From Sclerodactyla briareus (taxonomy: Eukaryota > Echinodermata > Holothuroidea > Dendrochirotida > Sclerodactylidae): a stretch of 64,000 nt of DNA. Position 1 is the first letter of the stretch; each line of letters starts with the position of its first letter. The stretch spans positions 124,001-188,000 of the forward strand of contig JAODTK010001754.1 in the NCBI GenBank assembly GCA_026419785.1. The letters run 5' to 3'. Both the position numbers and the translations under genes were made by a program. Positions 45,584 to 56,799 of this stretch are shown in pieces. The notes below the pieces were generated by a model. The model ran no database searches. It was not told the origin of the DNA and saw only the letters and a program-made list of their open reading frames with translations.

Positions 45584-45694
45584 TGGAGATATCGGATTAG
45601 CTCGGTTGGTAGAGCTCCAGACTGCGGATCGAGAGGTTCGAGTTCGAAGCCAACATGCCGGTTAAAAACTTTCCGCGTGTTCTCAGGCAAGGCA
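45584..45694 (+). mobile_element. tRNA-derived SINE head and body
   Basis: GGATTAGCTCGGTTGGTAGAGC is a strong A-box/D-arm, followed by CCAGACTGCGGATC (anticodon-loop-like, GCG) and GGTTCGAGTTCGAAGCC (B-box region). The body GTTAAAAACTTTCCGCGTGT, TCTCAGGCAAGGCACTTCAT follows and is typical of tRNA SINEs in marine invertebrates. The body flows directly into the minisatellite at 45695. Confidence 0.7.
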
Positions 45695-46062
45695 CTTCAT
45701 CTCCAATACCCACCCCATCCAGGGGATAATTCATCTCCAATGCCCACCCCATCCAGGGGATAATTCATCTCCAATGCCCACCCCATCCAGGGGATAATTC
45801 ATCTCCAATGCCTACCCCATTCTGGGGATAATTCATCTCCAATGCCCACCCTATCCATGCGATAATTCATCTCCAATGTCCACCCCATCCAGGGGATAAT
45901 TCATCTCCAATGTCCACCCCATCCAGGGGATAATTCATCTCCAATGCCCACCCTATCCATGCGATAATTCATCTCCAATGTCCACCCCATCCAGGGGATA
46001 ATTCATCTCCAATGTCCACCCCATCCAGGGGATAATTCATCTCCAATGCCCACCCTATCCTA
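45695..46062 (+). repeat. 34-bp minisatellite, 11 units, grown from a SINE tail
   Basis: Eleven units of exactly 34 bp (ATTCATCTCCAATGCCCACC, then CCATCCAGGGGATA) with few substitutions. The first unit is the SINE's own CTTCATCTCCAATACCC text, so the array began inside the SINE. Units 5-7 and 8-10 carry the same series of variants (CTATCCATGCG, then two GTCCACC units), which is a 102-bp higher-order repeat. Confidence 0.95.
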
Positions 46063-47504
46063 GTCGAATGTTTAGACGATTGGTGGCTTTTTAATCTCCG
46101 GCAACGCGTATTTTTGACACCCCTCTAGAGTTTGTTTTACTATGTTCAGTGTGTAACCCTCTCACAATTTCGATGTCGGGGTTATATACCAATGGATCTG
46201 CAGGTGGAGTGTAGCTATAAACGTTCGATTGCAATATGAGTCATGGATCGCAATATGAGTCATCGAACAAGACTATCCCTATCCAGGTGATGATTGGGGA
46301 CCTGTGGGTACAATCTGCGGCTATACTGGCAGCAATTCACTTTCCGGGGTTGTCTGAGGGCGTACCTGTACCATTGATCAGGGTAACATCTGTAAGCGCT
46401 TTGAGAAGTTTTTTTCTACGATGTGGAAATTTCTGTATGAAGTCGATGTTGGAAAACATTGGTCGTTTTTGTGGGGAGGGGGGGGGGGGAGGTGGAGGCT
46501 GACAGGATCGTCATGTTGTATTTGTTCGTGCAATGTCGAACGGCCAGTGTACTTTTGACCTTTGTCACATTATCATCTCATTAACTGTGATCGTGAGAAG
46601 GCTCATTGTATCGCCCCATTATGGAAATGTTTGTCCCAACGTTGCTACAGTTGAATCACAAACTGAATCGTGCAAATGCGAGCCGTTCTGAACTGTAGAG
46701 TGTATAGTATACGACGTTTGTAATAATGACTCGCATATTTACCAAATGAAATAAGAAAAAATATGTTCCGATACATTTTTCCTGATGGGAGATGATGAGC
46801 TGTTATTACGAAAGATTCCACAACGATTGCCATTATTACCCGTTTGAACTATGTGAGAATCAACTGGCTTATCGTTAAGTACAGTGATTAGGGTAAGGAC
46901 AATAAATTCAGGACCACGTAAGAAAAGAAGAAAAAAACAAAAAAACAAACAGAAGTTCCTTGTAAAACTCTGCGCATTGTCTCCCATCAGTTTACCAATT
47001 CTTCTCTCCAATGTGTCTTTGTTTTGCATGTAATTGACTATTGCCTCTCAAGATTTCCTTTTCCCGTGATCCTTTTTTCGTTTTTTTTCTTTCTTTACAT
47101 CTGATGACATAGGGGTGCTCCCTCGCTGCAGATTATAACAATAACATTTCATTAGTACAGCATTATCATTTGTCATGTTATTTTCTGCTGGTTTTCGGTT
47201 TCATTTTTTGCCTTCAATACTGGACCTCTCAGCCGAACGTAGCCTCGTTTACTATAGTTCCCTTCTATATTTTCTTAGAATAGTTTTTGGCATGTTCGTG
47301 TACGTGACAGTAGTGTAACAACGATATCGATGTATACCGTATTAGGCTGACATGCTCTTCCCAGTTGACAGGTTCTCATATATAGCTCGCGTGACTACAA
47401 GTCTAGGGTGTTTGTTACCTGAAATGTTGACAGTTTGAGCGGATTCAAGCAAGCTCGAGATACACACCGGACAACACACACAACCTTACCAGGGCGCGGC
47501 TGGG
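46063..47504. other. Unassigned DNA
   Basis: This contains the phrase CGCAATATGAGTCATGGATCGCAATATGAGTCAT (a local duplication near 46230-46263), a poly-G run near 46478-46489, and an 88-codon frame (46236-46502) without a recognisable domain. Confidence 0.3.
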
Positions 47505-47775
47505 ATTCCACAGATGCGTTGCGTGTCCGGATTGTGAATTTTGATTGTGATTGTGAAGATCACATATTTTACGAAAACAATTTGTTTTCAGGAGAAAACA
47601 CAATGAGATCATGCGGGAAGACAAAAATGCAGTCGCCCGTGTTTTTGGCCATGATTGGCTTTTTGAGGAAACGATATTCCTAGATTCATTCGCGGTGATA
47701 TACATCCGATACGCATTGTAACATGTGCTCTTTTCGCCTATTCAGTGTTGGTTTGCCTCCATTCCGAATCTTTTT
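47505..47775 (+). repeat. Relative of the 7.9-kb foldback element
   Basis: CCACAGATGCGTTGCGTGTC, GATCACATATTTTACG, AATTTGTTTTCAGGAG, GATATTCCTAGATTCATTCG and CATGTGCTCTTTTCG follow the order seen at 7880-8125, with moderate divergence. Confidence 0.5.
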
Positions 47776-48659
47776 CGCCTCTGTGAAACAAATATTTACC
47801 TTCGGTAAACTAATAGAAGATGTTCAGACTCTGGTTCCCTCTTCAGTTCAGCGTGAATTCGCGATTCTCACACGCGTATGACGGTACCCCGTCCTCTCAT
47901 CAGCATCCATGAAATCCTAGCCTAATAAGAGCATCTATTCCGAAGCGGATCACGCATGCTACAACAACGTGCATCCTTGGGAAGAGTGCACTATCGGGCA
48001 AGGTTGTTAGGCGAGATGTGATAATAGTATTTCCGAGCACTTGGAGGAATGGAAGTATACATGGTTTAATCCACTGGGAACACCCCGGTTTAGCTTTACT
48101 TGATCAAGACGCGCTTGGGATTTAGTGACTGATCTAGTGAACACAAGTTCAACTGCAATAAACCGTTTTCCTCGAGGTGCGCGCTCTCCGCTGGTGGTAT
48201 ATGTTATCACTCGGTAATGGTCTAGAGAATGGTGTCTTTGAAGTTAGCGTACTACGGCCCCTCGAGACTCTCCACAATGATTACTGCGTGTTGTACTGCT
48301 AAAGAAGTGAATCAATAGCATAGGGGAGGCCTAACGATACCGCATACTACAGCCGTTTTTATTCACCAGGAACTATTCCAGGTCAAACGGGAGAGTAACC
48401 CAAAGTTCATGGAGGAAAGCCGAGCACTGTACCCATGTGTATGACAACCTGCTCATACAAACAAGTGAAAACACAATCAAGTAAATAACCAAGAGCCAAA
48501 AGGATTGATTCCTGATCATTTTCTTGGAAACATATAGCCAACACCAAGGACAAATGGGAGATTGTACCACTTTATAATGGCCAAAAACAAAAGTCTGACA
48601 GATTTCCCATTTTTCTCGATAACCGATCTGTGAGGTTCCCATACTCTGATAGAAAGCTA
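47776..48659. other. Unassigned DNA
   Basis: Nothing beyond short frames is seen. Confidence 0.3.
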
Positions 48660-48870
48660 CATGTAATTCAGGTTTTTTGTGGCCTGTGGTGACCTCAGAT
48701 GATTCTGACCTGACCTCAAAACGGATAGGTTCATGTTACTCATCAGGAAACATATCATACCAAGTATGAGCTTCATCATCCAAGTGGGGTTCGAGGAAAT
48801 CATCGTGTTTACAAGCTAGGCGTCACATACATACACCACCCACCACACACACACACTTACACACAGACGC
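48660..48870. repeat. GACC-type interspersed repeat with a CA run
   Basis: GTGGTGACCTCAGATGATTC, TGACCTGACCTCAAAACGGA and ACCAAGTATGAGCTTC, then a CACACA run near 48830-48864. The order resembles 26457-26592, which also ends in CA. Confidence 0.5.
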
Positions 48871-49889
48871 ACTGGCATGATGCATTAGATTCCTCATGAC
48901 GTCGTCAAGTATAACAGAGTGACCCCAGGTTAGGGCGTTACAAACTGGCACATTTAATCCCACCTCTGTGTAGTGATTTGAAGACAGGGTTGTGCCGATC
49001 ACTTCGTGCCTCCACAACAAGCTATCGTATGTGCCAACGTGCATGAACTCGCAATTTTCGACAGGGTCGCCCGGGCTGGCGTGGATTACAACTGCCGGAA
49101 AAACTGAAAACGTTGGACACGGCAATGGGTCGTGATCCTATATGTTAAAGTACGATGGGTCATGGGACTGCCTCCTGCACTGAAGGAAAAAAGAATGCCA
49201 CCTTGTGTACAAAATACACAACAGCTGTGTAGAACTACATTTCCTGCGGTGTACATAAAATGACAAGAACCTTGTGTAAACCCATTCAAAGAGTGTGTGC
49301 AATTGTCCCACACACAATTTTTGTTACTGGTGTAGCTGGTGAACTGTACAATACTTTATGCGAATTCATGCGTGAGAGTATTCGCCGCGTCCCCAGCTGT
49401 TACCTTGCGAGTCCCGTACTCCCCGGACATACTCTGAATAGGAGAATAGGATATCGCGGAGCGCTACACGTAGCAGACAAAAATTTCCAATTTTAAAATG
49501 ATATAGCTGCCATTAATAATAATTAATAAACATAACTGCTATTTTGCTTAAATTTTACTCCTTACCGGAATCTAATTACCAAATTCGTTTCCTGAGGAAT
49601 ATGGAAAAAAAATCCCAATATGTTAATGACTGTTAACTAGTTATGTAACACGGAATTCACGCTGTCATTGATTGGTCAGCAGCAATGGCGATTTTGGAAA
49701 CGAATTGGCACCCCATGATTTTACACAGGTTTTGTGTGGACATTTTGATCGAGAGTGCGGGTTAGTTTGTAAGTTATCTCATTAACACTGGGCATCTGAT
49801 GCCGGCCTTAATGCAACTGGAACCAGTGTGACAGTAGGCACACCAACTGTGGGGAAAAAAAGACCACGGCGAAAAAGTCGCACAAATAG
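48871..49889. other. Unassigned DNA with TGTGTA dyads
   Basis: Around 49199-49325 the words CTTGTGTACAAAATACACAA, AGCTGTGTAGAAC and CTTGTGTAAACCC recur, similar in style to 55865-55990. No gene is seen. Confidence 0.3.
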
Positions 49890-49975
49890 TGGTGGCGCCA
49901 GGATTTCCCCGATGGGGGGTCCGAGCTCCCAGACCAGCCTCACCCACCCCCTAGGTCACAACCTGCAATTTGACG
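49890..49975 (+). repeat. G/C-run interspersed repeat, copy 4
   Basis: GGTGGCGCCAGGATTTCCCC, GATGGGGGGTCCGAGC, CCAGCCTCACCCACCCCCTA and GGTCACAACC. This is the plus-strand counterpart of 1815-1940. Confidence 0.6.
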
Positions 49976-50329
49976 TTTTCAATTTTTTAACCTTTTTTGT
50001 CTCGCCTGAATGAAATTCAGGAAGAGACTAGTGGTCACTATGGCGTGTGTGTGTGTGTATGTCACACTTTCTTCGTTAGCGGATTTTACAAACCGTGAGG
50101 CGATTATGAACGAAATTTTGGGTGTGCAACCGGGGTGGGGTGTACACGATATGATTAGAATTTTTTTGGGCAGCAAAGTCATAATTAAGTTGGGTAATCA
50201 TGATATTTTATTAAATTCCTTGTTTCAGCTCAGTAGCAAGATTACACAAGAACGTATTGTGCTACAGTGATGTGATGCAGTTTGACATGTAGGACCTGGA
50301 TGAAGGTAGATGAACTGATCAGATTTTCA
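49976..50329. other. Unassigned DNA with a short GT run
   Basis: A GTGTGTGTGTGTATG run lies at about 50045-50060. The 86-codon frame (50010-50270) has no recognisable domain. Confidence 0.3.
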
Positions 50330-50668
50330 GCCTAAAAGATGCAGATTAAGGGGTCGATTTGCATAATTTATGCGCATTTTCAAGTTTGTCGGATTTTCAC
50401 GGAACTTGGGGGATGTGGTCTACCATGTTCCCGAGAAATTTAAAAAAGTGAAGTCGGGGGCACTGGAGGTCAAATAATTCATCTAATTTGCATAATTTAT
50501 GTCATATTTATGCAAATGTTCGTTGGATATCCACAAACTTGTAGATGTGAGCCTCTTTGATCCTGATTCATTGCCAAAGGTACAGCTTGGGGGTCAGTAG
50601 GGTCATTGTACTTGCCTAATTGCATAATTCATTCCAATTTTCCAACTGTGGTAAGAATTTCGCCAAAC
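50330..50668 (+). repeat. 'TTGCATAATTTATGC' interspersed repeat
   Basis: ATTTGCATAATTTATGCGCA, GGATTTTCACGGAACTTGGG, TTTGCATAATTTATGTCAT and TGCATAATTCATTCC recur at intervals of roughly 120-140 bp, suggesting eroded tandem units. Related wording (CTCACGGAACTTGGTGAGTA) is at 56537. Confidence 0.5.
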
Positions 50669-51223
50669 TCAGTAGGTATGGTCCTGTTTACATTTCTGCA
50701 TCTGATGTGTTTGTGTTCATGACGTGATTGAATTCACATCTAATGCTCCCTGTTTAGAATAAAGCACTGAGGAACGGAGCAAACCATACAGCTCCTGGTG
50801 ACCATGTGGCTGTTTATAAGCTGCCCACAAGCAACTTTCTCTACCCACCAATTTGCTCAGGTGAAGTAGACCTACAAAATACTGTAACATTTCCTTTCTG
50901 TTCCTCTTTCCTTCCCTTCCTAACTGGAACGCGTGCCCGACACCCCCCCCCCCCCCCCCGGATGTGGCCTGGATTGTCACCATTTTCACTACTTTGTGTG
51001 CATACACTGCCATAATGTCTGATAGAACATCTTCTTTTTACTTATTTATATGCTTCGTGTTTTATGCTTCACGTACCGAAGTGCTTCGCTATAAAAACAA
51101 GGTAATCCTTAGTCCGACAATTATGGATGCTCCAATTTTGGTGTGGAAGTGACACCGGGAATCGCGCCGACTCTTTCGAAGAGTTGGCCCTGATAAACGA
51201 GACAGGGGGTGAGAGTGATTACT

Positions 51224-51270
51224 GCTCGCGGGATCGCCTTTCAACGTCCCCATCCGACAGAGAGAGTGTA
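51224..51270 (-). mobile_element. Possible SINE central-domain fragment (MetaSINE-like)
   Basis: The minus strand reads TCGGATGGGGACGTTGAAAG, then GCGATCCCG. 'GGATGGGGACGTTAAA...GGTCCCGTG' is what I remember as the central domain of a SINE superfamily spread across invertebrates. The second copy lies near 53783-53812. From memory only. Confidence 0.35.
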
Positions 51271-52424
51271 GATACTCTCTACTGACAACCAGAGACTATA
51301 GGGGCATGCTACCACAAGACATCAATCTGTCATCACCTTGTTGTTTAGTCAAGGCCAAGCTTGTGGGTACTTGGAAATGGTCTGCGACTGTTGTGCTATA
51401 CATGTCAATTTAGGTCAAAATAGGAAATTAAAGATATAGACAAATGTGGGAGTTTCCTAAAGATATATCCTGGGACATCCTTGACTGCTGCTGGGGATAG
51501 GTTATGGTTGTGTGTGAGTGCGGGGGGGGGGGGGGGGTTGTTGCTGCTGGCAGGGGTGGGGATGGATGGCAGTCTGCGCGCTTGGAAATAAAATTTTGAT
51601 TTTAGAAGGCCAAGAAGCCCGGGTTGTTAAGGGGATTTAGAAACATTTCAAGTTGGATTTTGGCGCAAAGAAGTGAGTTGACTGAGCTGATTAACAAACT
51701 TATTCGAATTGGGTATTATGGAGAGAAGAGTGGGGAGGGGGGCATGAAGAAAGAAAAAAGCAATAAGGGACTCTGGTATTAAGAGTAAAACTTATGGGTC
51801 AGGTATTTTAGGACAATTTTAGGATTTCATGTGTTATATGTGAAATATGGATGTGGTCGTCTTGACATGACGATGCGGCTGCAGAACTAGTTGGTTGTTT
51901 GTGTTGTGATTAATACAAACCACCAATCTCGCAACCAGGCGAGCACTTTTTGGCGATTCGCCTGGTTATAAATGAAACGAAAAATAAAACTACACCATAA
52001 TGCACGGAATAAACAACAACCGACGTCTTAGTAGAGTATGGGTCGCGGGGTATTTCACGAGCAATGCACCAGGTAATGCCTGAGCACAGGGAGTTATTTG
52101 CGTGAGGGGAGCCAAAATACTTAACAATAATGCAAAACAGTGGTACACGGCGGAACGATCATCCTCCCCAACTGCCCAACAGAATTGTAAAGTTATTCTC
52201 TTTTGCAGGGACATTTCGAGGATATCAGAAGGATGTGTATTCTGTTATATATGCCACTATTTATGGGCTGGAGAAACGTTAGGAAGATGATTACGCTTAT
52301 CCTAAACTCGAGCGAGGACCTAGGCAATAATATTAAAGATACCGAAAATTTTAGGCTTCAATATAGGAATTTCGCTGCAAAGATGCAAAGAAGGTTGGCG
52401 AGGACATATACAGCTGTCGGGGAG

Positions 52425-52570
52425 ATATTGCCTTGCCGGGGTGGGTAAATTTTAGCGTACCCACTCGGGCTCCCCAACAAGATGAGAAAAATTCCATGAC
52501 GAGAGGGGGGGGGCAGCTCCCCGACGGGTTGGGGGGGCATTGCCCATGCCCCTATCCTGGGCCACCCCCT
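52425..52570 (-). repeat. G/C-run interspersed repeat, inside duplication copy 1
   Basis: TTTTAGCGTACCCACTCGGG, CTCCCC, poly-G, CAGCTCCCCGACGGGTTGGG and CCCCTATCCTGGGCCACC. The order and the poly-G core match the family at 1075, 1815, 32515 and 49890. Confidence 0.6.
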
Positions 52571-53217
52571 TGAGTACAAAAAAGTTTGTTTTGCGCCGGA
52601 TTCTTTTCCTTTTCTAAAACTCGAACAGAAATATTCATGAACTCGGTATCAGTATCTCACTGTGAGGCTGCTGCATCCCACGACTCGATTGGTTTGTTGG
52701 ACCGATATCATCATTACACGCCTAAGCTACGCCAGTTGTTCCCACAAGCCCAAGTGATATAAACGCTGGGAATGTTTTGGTTGGTACGTATATTCCATAG
52801 TGACAGAAGCCTGTACCTACTGGTAGGAGTACACGCACGATCCCGTTTGATGAAAGACTGACGACGGCAGTTGGGGTCGTATTTCATTTATGTTTCTATA
52901 GACGGACAGCAGCAGGGCCTGTTCGGGGTTGATAGCAAACCATATCTATCTAGAACGGAAACTCGGGTAGACAGGGTGTGTTGTTATATTAGCAGACATT
53001 TGTGTCCAGGGTTGTGGCTATGGTCCGCGTGGAACAAATCCTTGCCGTCCAACTATCCCAGCTGTACCAACATTGCCTACATCGACTGTATTGTCAGGCA
53101 TTCTATACCGAGTATCAGGTCACTTGCGTACTCTGATTGAGAGGTGGAGGCGTTCTATATTTGGGGACCTGTTTCTGCATTCCGTCGCCTAACAGTTACT
53201 TGATCCCGGACCCCAGA

Positions 53218-55785
53218 CTCAGTAGGTATGGTCTGTTAACATTTTAGCATCTGATGGTTGATGTCATGATGTATTGAATTCCATATATAAATAGTCCCTG
53301 TTAGCAATAAAGCCTGAGGAACGAAGCAAAAACCATACAGCTCCTGTGACAATTGTGCTGTTTAAGCTGCCCACAAGCAAATTTCTCGTACCAAACCAAT
53401 TTGATCAGGTTGATTAGACCTACAAAAATACGGTACATTTTCGTTTCTGTTTTCCTATTCTTTTCTCTTACCTACCGGAGACGCGTGCCCTGACACCCCC
53501 CCCCCCCCCCCCGGATGGGGCTGGATGCACCATTTTCACTTACTTTGGCATACAATGCCATAATGTCCTGAATAGAAAAATCTTTCTTTTTACTGTTATT
53601 TATATGATTCGTGTTATGCTTCACGTACCCGAAGGTTTGCTCAGCTATAAACTAAGGTAATCCTTAGTCAGAAAAATTATGGAGGCTCCAATTTGGTGTG
53701 GAAGGAACCGGCGAATCTCGCCCTACTCTTTTCGAAGAGTGCTCCTGAGTAACCGAGACAGGGGAAGAAGTCTGTCGGGATCGCCTTTCAACGTCCCCAT
53801 CCGACAGACTTGAGTGTGTAGCTACTCTCTTACTGACAACCCACAGTACTTTAATAGGGGCATGCTACCACAAGACATCAATCGTCATCACATGTTGTTT
53901 ATTCAAGGCAAGGCTGGGTGGGGTACTTGGAAAGGGTCTGGGGCTGTGTTGCTTTAAAATGTCAATTATAGTCCAAAATGGCAATAATAGATATAGGCAA
54001 ATGTGGAAGTTTCTAAGATATATCCTGGACATCCTTGCCTGTGGGGGGAATAGGGATTGGTGTGGGTGGGTGGGGGGGGGGGGTGTTTGATGCCTGGCAA
54101 GGGGTTGGTGGGGATGGTGATGTTCCTGGTGTGGAAAATAAAATTTTGATTTTAGAAGGCAAAGGAAGCCCGGGTTGTTAAGGGGATTTAGAACATTTCA
54201 AGTGGATTTTGGGTCCCCAAAGAGTGAGTGACTGAGCGAATAAACTGTATTCGAATTTGGTGGCTATTTCATGGAGAGATGAGATGGGGGAGGGGGGCTG
54301 AAGAGAAAAAAGCAATAAGGACTTGGTATTAAGAGTAAAAACTTATTGGTGCAGTTATTCTAGGAATTGTTAGGAATTTCGATGTGTTATATGTGAAAAT
54401 ATTGATGTTCGTTTGCATGACGATGGTCTGCATGAACTAGTTGGCTGTTTGTGTAGTGAAGTGAATAATACAAACCACGCTCCAGCGCCATCAGGCGAGG
54501 ACACTCTTGGCGATCGCCTTGTTTTATAAATGCAAAACAGCAGAAAAAATAAAATACACATAATGCACGGAAAACATCCCAACCAACTCGAGCGCTCTTA
54601 GTAGAGTATGGGTCGCGGGTTATTCACGATCAATGCACAGGTAATGCCTGGGCACGGAGTATTCGAGTCATGAGAGCACACCACCTAACAATAATGCAAA
54701 ACAGTGGTACACGGCGGAACGATCATCCTCCCCAACTGCCCAACAGAATTGCTAAAATTATTCTACGTGAAGGGGACATTTCGAAGGATATTCAGAAGAT
54801 GATTGGTGTTATTCTGTCTATCATAGCCACTATTGTTTAGTCTGTAGAAACGTAGGAGGATGGTGGATACCGCTGATCCGTAAACTCGAAGCGAGGGAAC
54901 TGAGGCAATAATATTAAAGTCCCGAAAAAATTTAGGACTTCAATATAGGAATTTTTCGCTGCAAAGAAGGTTGGAAATATACATGTTGTGGGCATATGCC
55001 CTTTGCCGGGGTGTGTACACGTTAGCGTACCCACTCGGGCTCCCCCACGAGAGGGAAAAATTTCCCTGACGAGAGGGGGGGGGGGGAAGTTCCCCGACGG
55101 GTTGGGGGCATGCCCCTGCCCCTATCCTGGCGCCACCCTTGATACAAAAAGGTTGTTTTGCGCCGGATTCTTCCGTTTCAAATCGAACAGAATATTCATG
55201 AACCGGTCTCAGATTCTCACTGTTAGGCTGCTGCCTCCCACGACTCGATTGGTGGTGGGACGATATCACATTACAACGCCTCCCTAAGTACGCCAGTTGT
55301 TCCCACAAGCCCAAGTGATAAACGCTGGGAATGTTTTGGTTGGTACGTATATTCATAGTACAGCAGCCTGTACCTACTGGTAGGAGTACACGCACGATCC
55401 CGTTTGATGACAGACGCTAGTCGGGAGTTGGGGTCGTATTTCATTTATGTTTCTATATACGGGAAAAGCATCAGTGGATGTTTAGGGGTTGATAGCAACC
55501 AGAATATCCTAGAACGCACATCGGGTGTTTAACAGGTGTGTTGTGTTATATTAGCAGCATGTGGTCCAGGGTTGTGCTATGGTCCTCGATGCGGAATAAA
55601 TCCTTGCCGTCCAACTATCCCGCTGTACCAAACATGCCTACATCGAATGTATTGTCAGGTCATTCTTATACCAGTCTCAGAGTCAGCTTGGGTACTCTGA
55701 TGAGAGGCTTAGGCGTCTATCTTCTTGGGAACCTTGTTCTGCATTCCGTCGCCTCCTAACAGTTACTGCCATCCAGACCCAGACT
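53218..55785 (+). repeat. 2.55-kb tandem duplication, copy 2
   Basis: This is a head-to-tail copy of 50669-53217 beginning at the same CTCAGTAGGTATGGTC. It differs by very many one-base insertions and deletions and by homopolymer length, with few clear substitutions in the stretches I compared. The end is near 55785, where AGACCCAGACT stops matching. Confidence 0.95.
55000..55145 (-). repeat. G/C-run interspersed repeat, inside duplication copy 2
   Basis: This is the counterpart of 52425-52570: GTTAGCGTACCCACTCGGGC, poly-G, AAGTTCCCCGACGGGTTGGG and CCCTATCCTGGCGCCACC. This copy keeps the GGCGCCA end better. Confidence 0.6.
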
Positions 55786-55864
55786 GCACGCTCCGGTTAT
55801 ATAGAGTCATCGATATATTTGGTGATATTCACCTTGACATATGAGAATGTAGAATTTATACACC

Positions 55865-55992
55865 ACTGAAACTAGCACACTGATCCAAATTATGTGTAAG
55901 TAATTACACAACATTATGTAAAGGTTGTTGTGTAAAACAATCACTCGAATTATGTAGATATACACAGTGATTGTGTAATTATATCCCCGCAA
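55865..55992. repeat. AT-rich inverted repeats (ACAATCACT / AGTGATTGT)
   Basis: ACAATCACT (near 55938) pairs with AGTGATTGT (near 55966), and TTACACAAC (near 55904) pairs with GTTGTGTAA (near 55927). The region could fold into two adjacent hairpins. Confidence 0.5.
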
Positions 55993-56000
55993 CACTGTAA

Positions 56001-56345
56001 GTGTTCGGGGGATTTATGGTTTTGGGGACGTGTTGTGCCGCGTTCTCCGCCGCCGCCGGCTCCGCCGCCGCCGCCGCGGAAACTTTAGGCGTTAGCGACT
56101 CTCAGTCTTTAAACACTTATCCGATGACCCAAAAACTTGTACACATGTCAGATGACGTGAAATCTCGGATAAGTTCGAAATGGGCTATATCGTTGTTGTT
56201 GCCCTCTATTTGCAGTTTTTCGCAAAGTTTCAAGTTAGTGCGATTACACGAAACGTGGTGGTTGTGGGTAGTGTTGGAGCCGAAAAACATGGTGACAATC
56301 TCAAGGTCATCCGAGGCAGTTTGCATTTTTTTGGCCAGAGCCTAA
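56001..56345 (+). other. Open frame of 114 codons with a GCC/CCG repeat
   Basis: A CCG-type trinucleotide run (about 56044-56076) encodes an alanine stretch. The frame starts at a non-ATG codon and contains no recognisable domain. I regard it as probable chance, kept here because it is the only GC-rich trinucleotide repeat in the window. Confidence 0.15.
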
Positions 56346-56349
56346 TATA

Positions 56350-56795
56350 GCAGAATGAGGTGATATTTCAAAACTTTCATTGGATTTCAATGGAAACTTG
56401 GTAATTAGGGCCAACATCTACAGTGCCGATGAATTTTCCTAATGTGGCGAAGGTACCGAAGGTCATCTTGCATGACTAATTGCTAATGTTGGCCCAGTTA
56501 AGCAATAAGGCAAATTTATAAACTCCCGATGGATGTCTCACGGAACTTGGTGAGTAAGGACCTTCTAACAGTCCCGATAATTTATTCAATTGCATTGATA
56601 TCACTGATGAAGTCATATTGTGTGTTTTAATTTACAATTATTCGTAGCATAATTAGAATAATTAATGACAATTAATTTTCTCAACGTTTTAGGGATTTTG
56701 ACGAAAACTTGTGAATAGGACCTAGTACAGTCTGAAAATTTATTCAATAGCATCAAGATCACTGAGGTAAATTGGGGGGACTAATTTGATATTAG
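56350..56795 (+). repeat. 'CACGGAACTTGGTGAGTAGGACC' interspersed repeat
   Basis: Units of the type AAACTTGGTAATTAGGGCC, CGGAACTTGGTGAGTAAGGACC and AAAACTTGTGAATAGGACCT recur about every 160-180 bp, each followed by ACAGTC-type text and ATTTATTCAAT. They look like eroded tandem units related to 50330-50668. Confidence 0.55.
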
Positions 56796-56799
56796 TTGT

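Larger units (their letters stand above)
50669..53217 (+). repeat. 2.55-kb tandem duplication, copy 1
   Basis: Every landmark in this copy recurs about 2,549-2,564 bases later: CTCAGTAGGTATGGTC (50669/53218), poly-C followed by GGATG (50943/53494), GCATGCTACCACAAGACATC, AATAAAATTTTGATTTTAGA (51588/54137), GGTACACGGCGGAACGATCA, and GCATTCCGTCGCCT (53177/55741). There is no convincing coding frame. It holds a short SINE-core-like piece (51224-51270) and a copy of the G/C-run repeat (52425-52570). Confidence 0.95.

Noticed and set aside
45584..45656. Functional tRNA gene
   Set aside because: The A and B boxes are good, but the anticodon and acceptor stems do not pair and a SINE body follows.
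45695..46062. CRISPR-like array, because of regular repeats
   Set aside because: Units are contiguous 34-bp tandem copies without unique spacers, and the genome context is animal.
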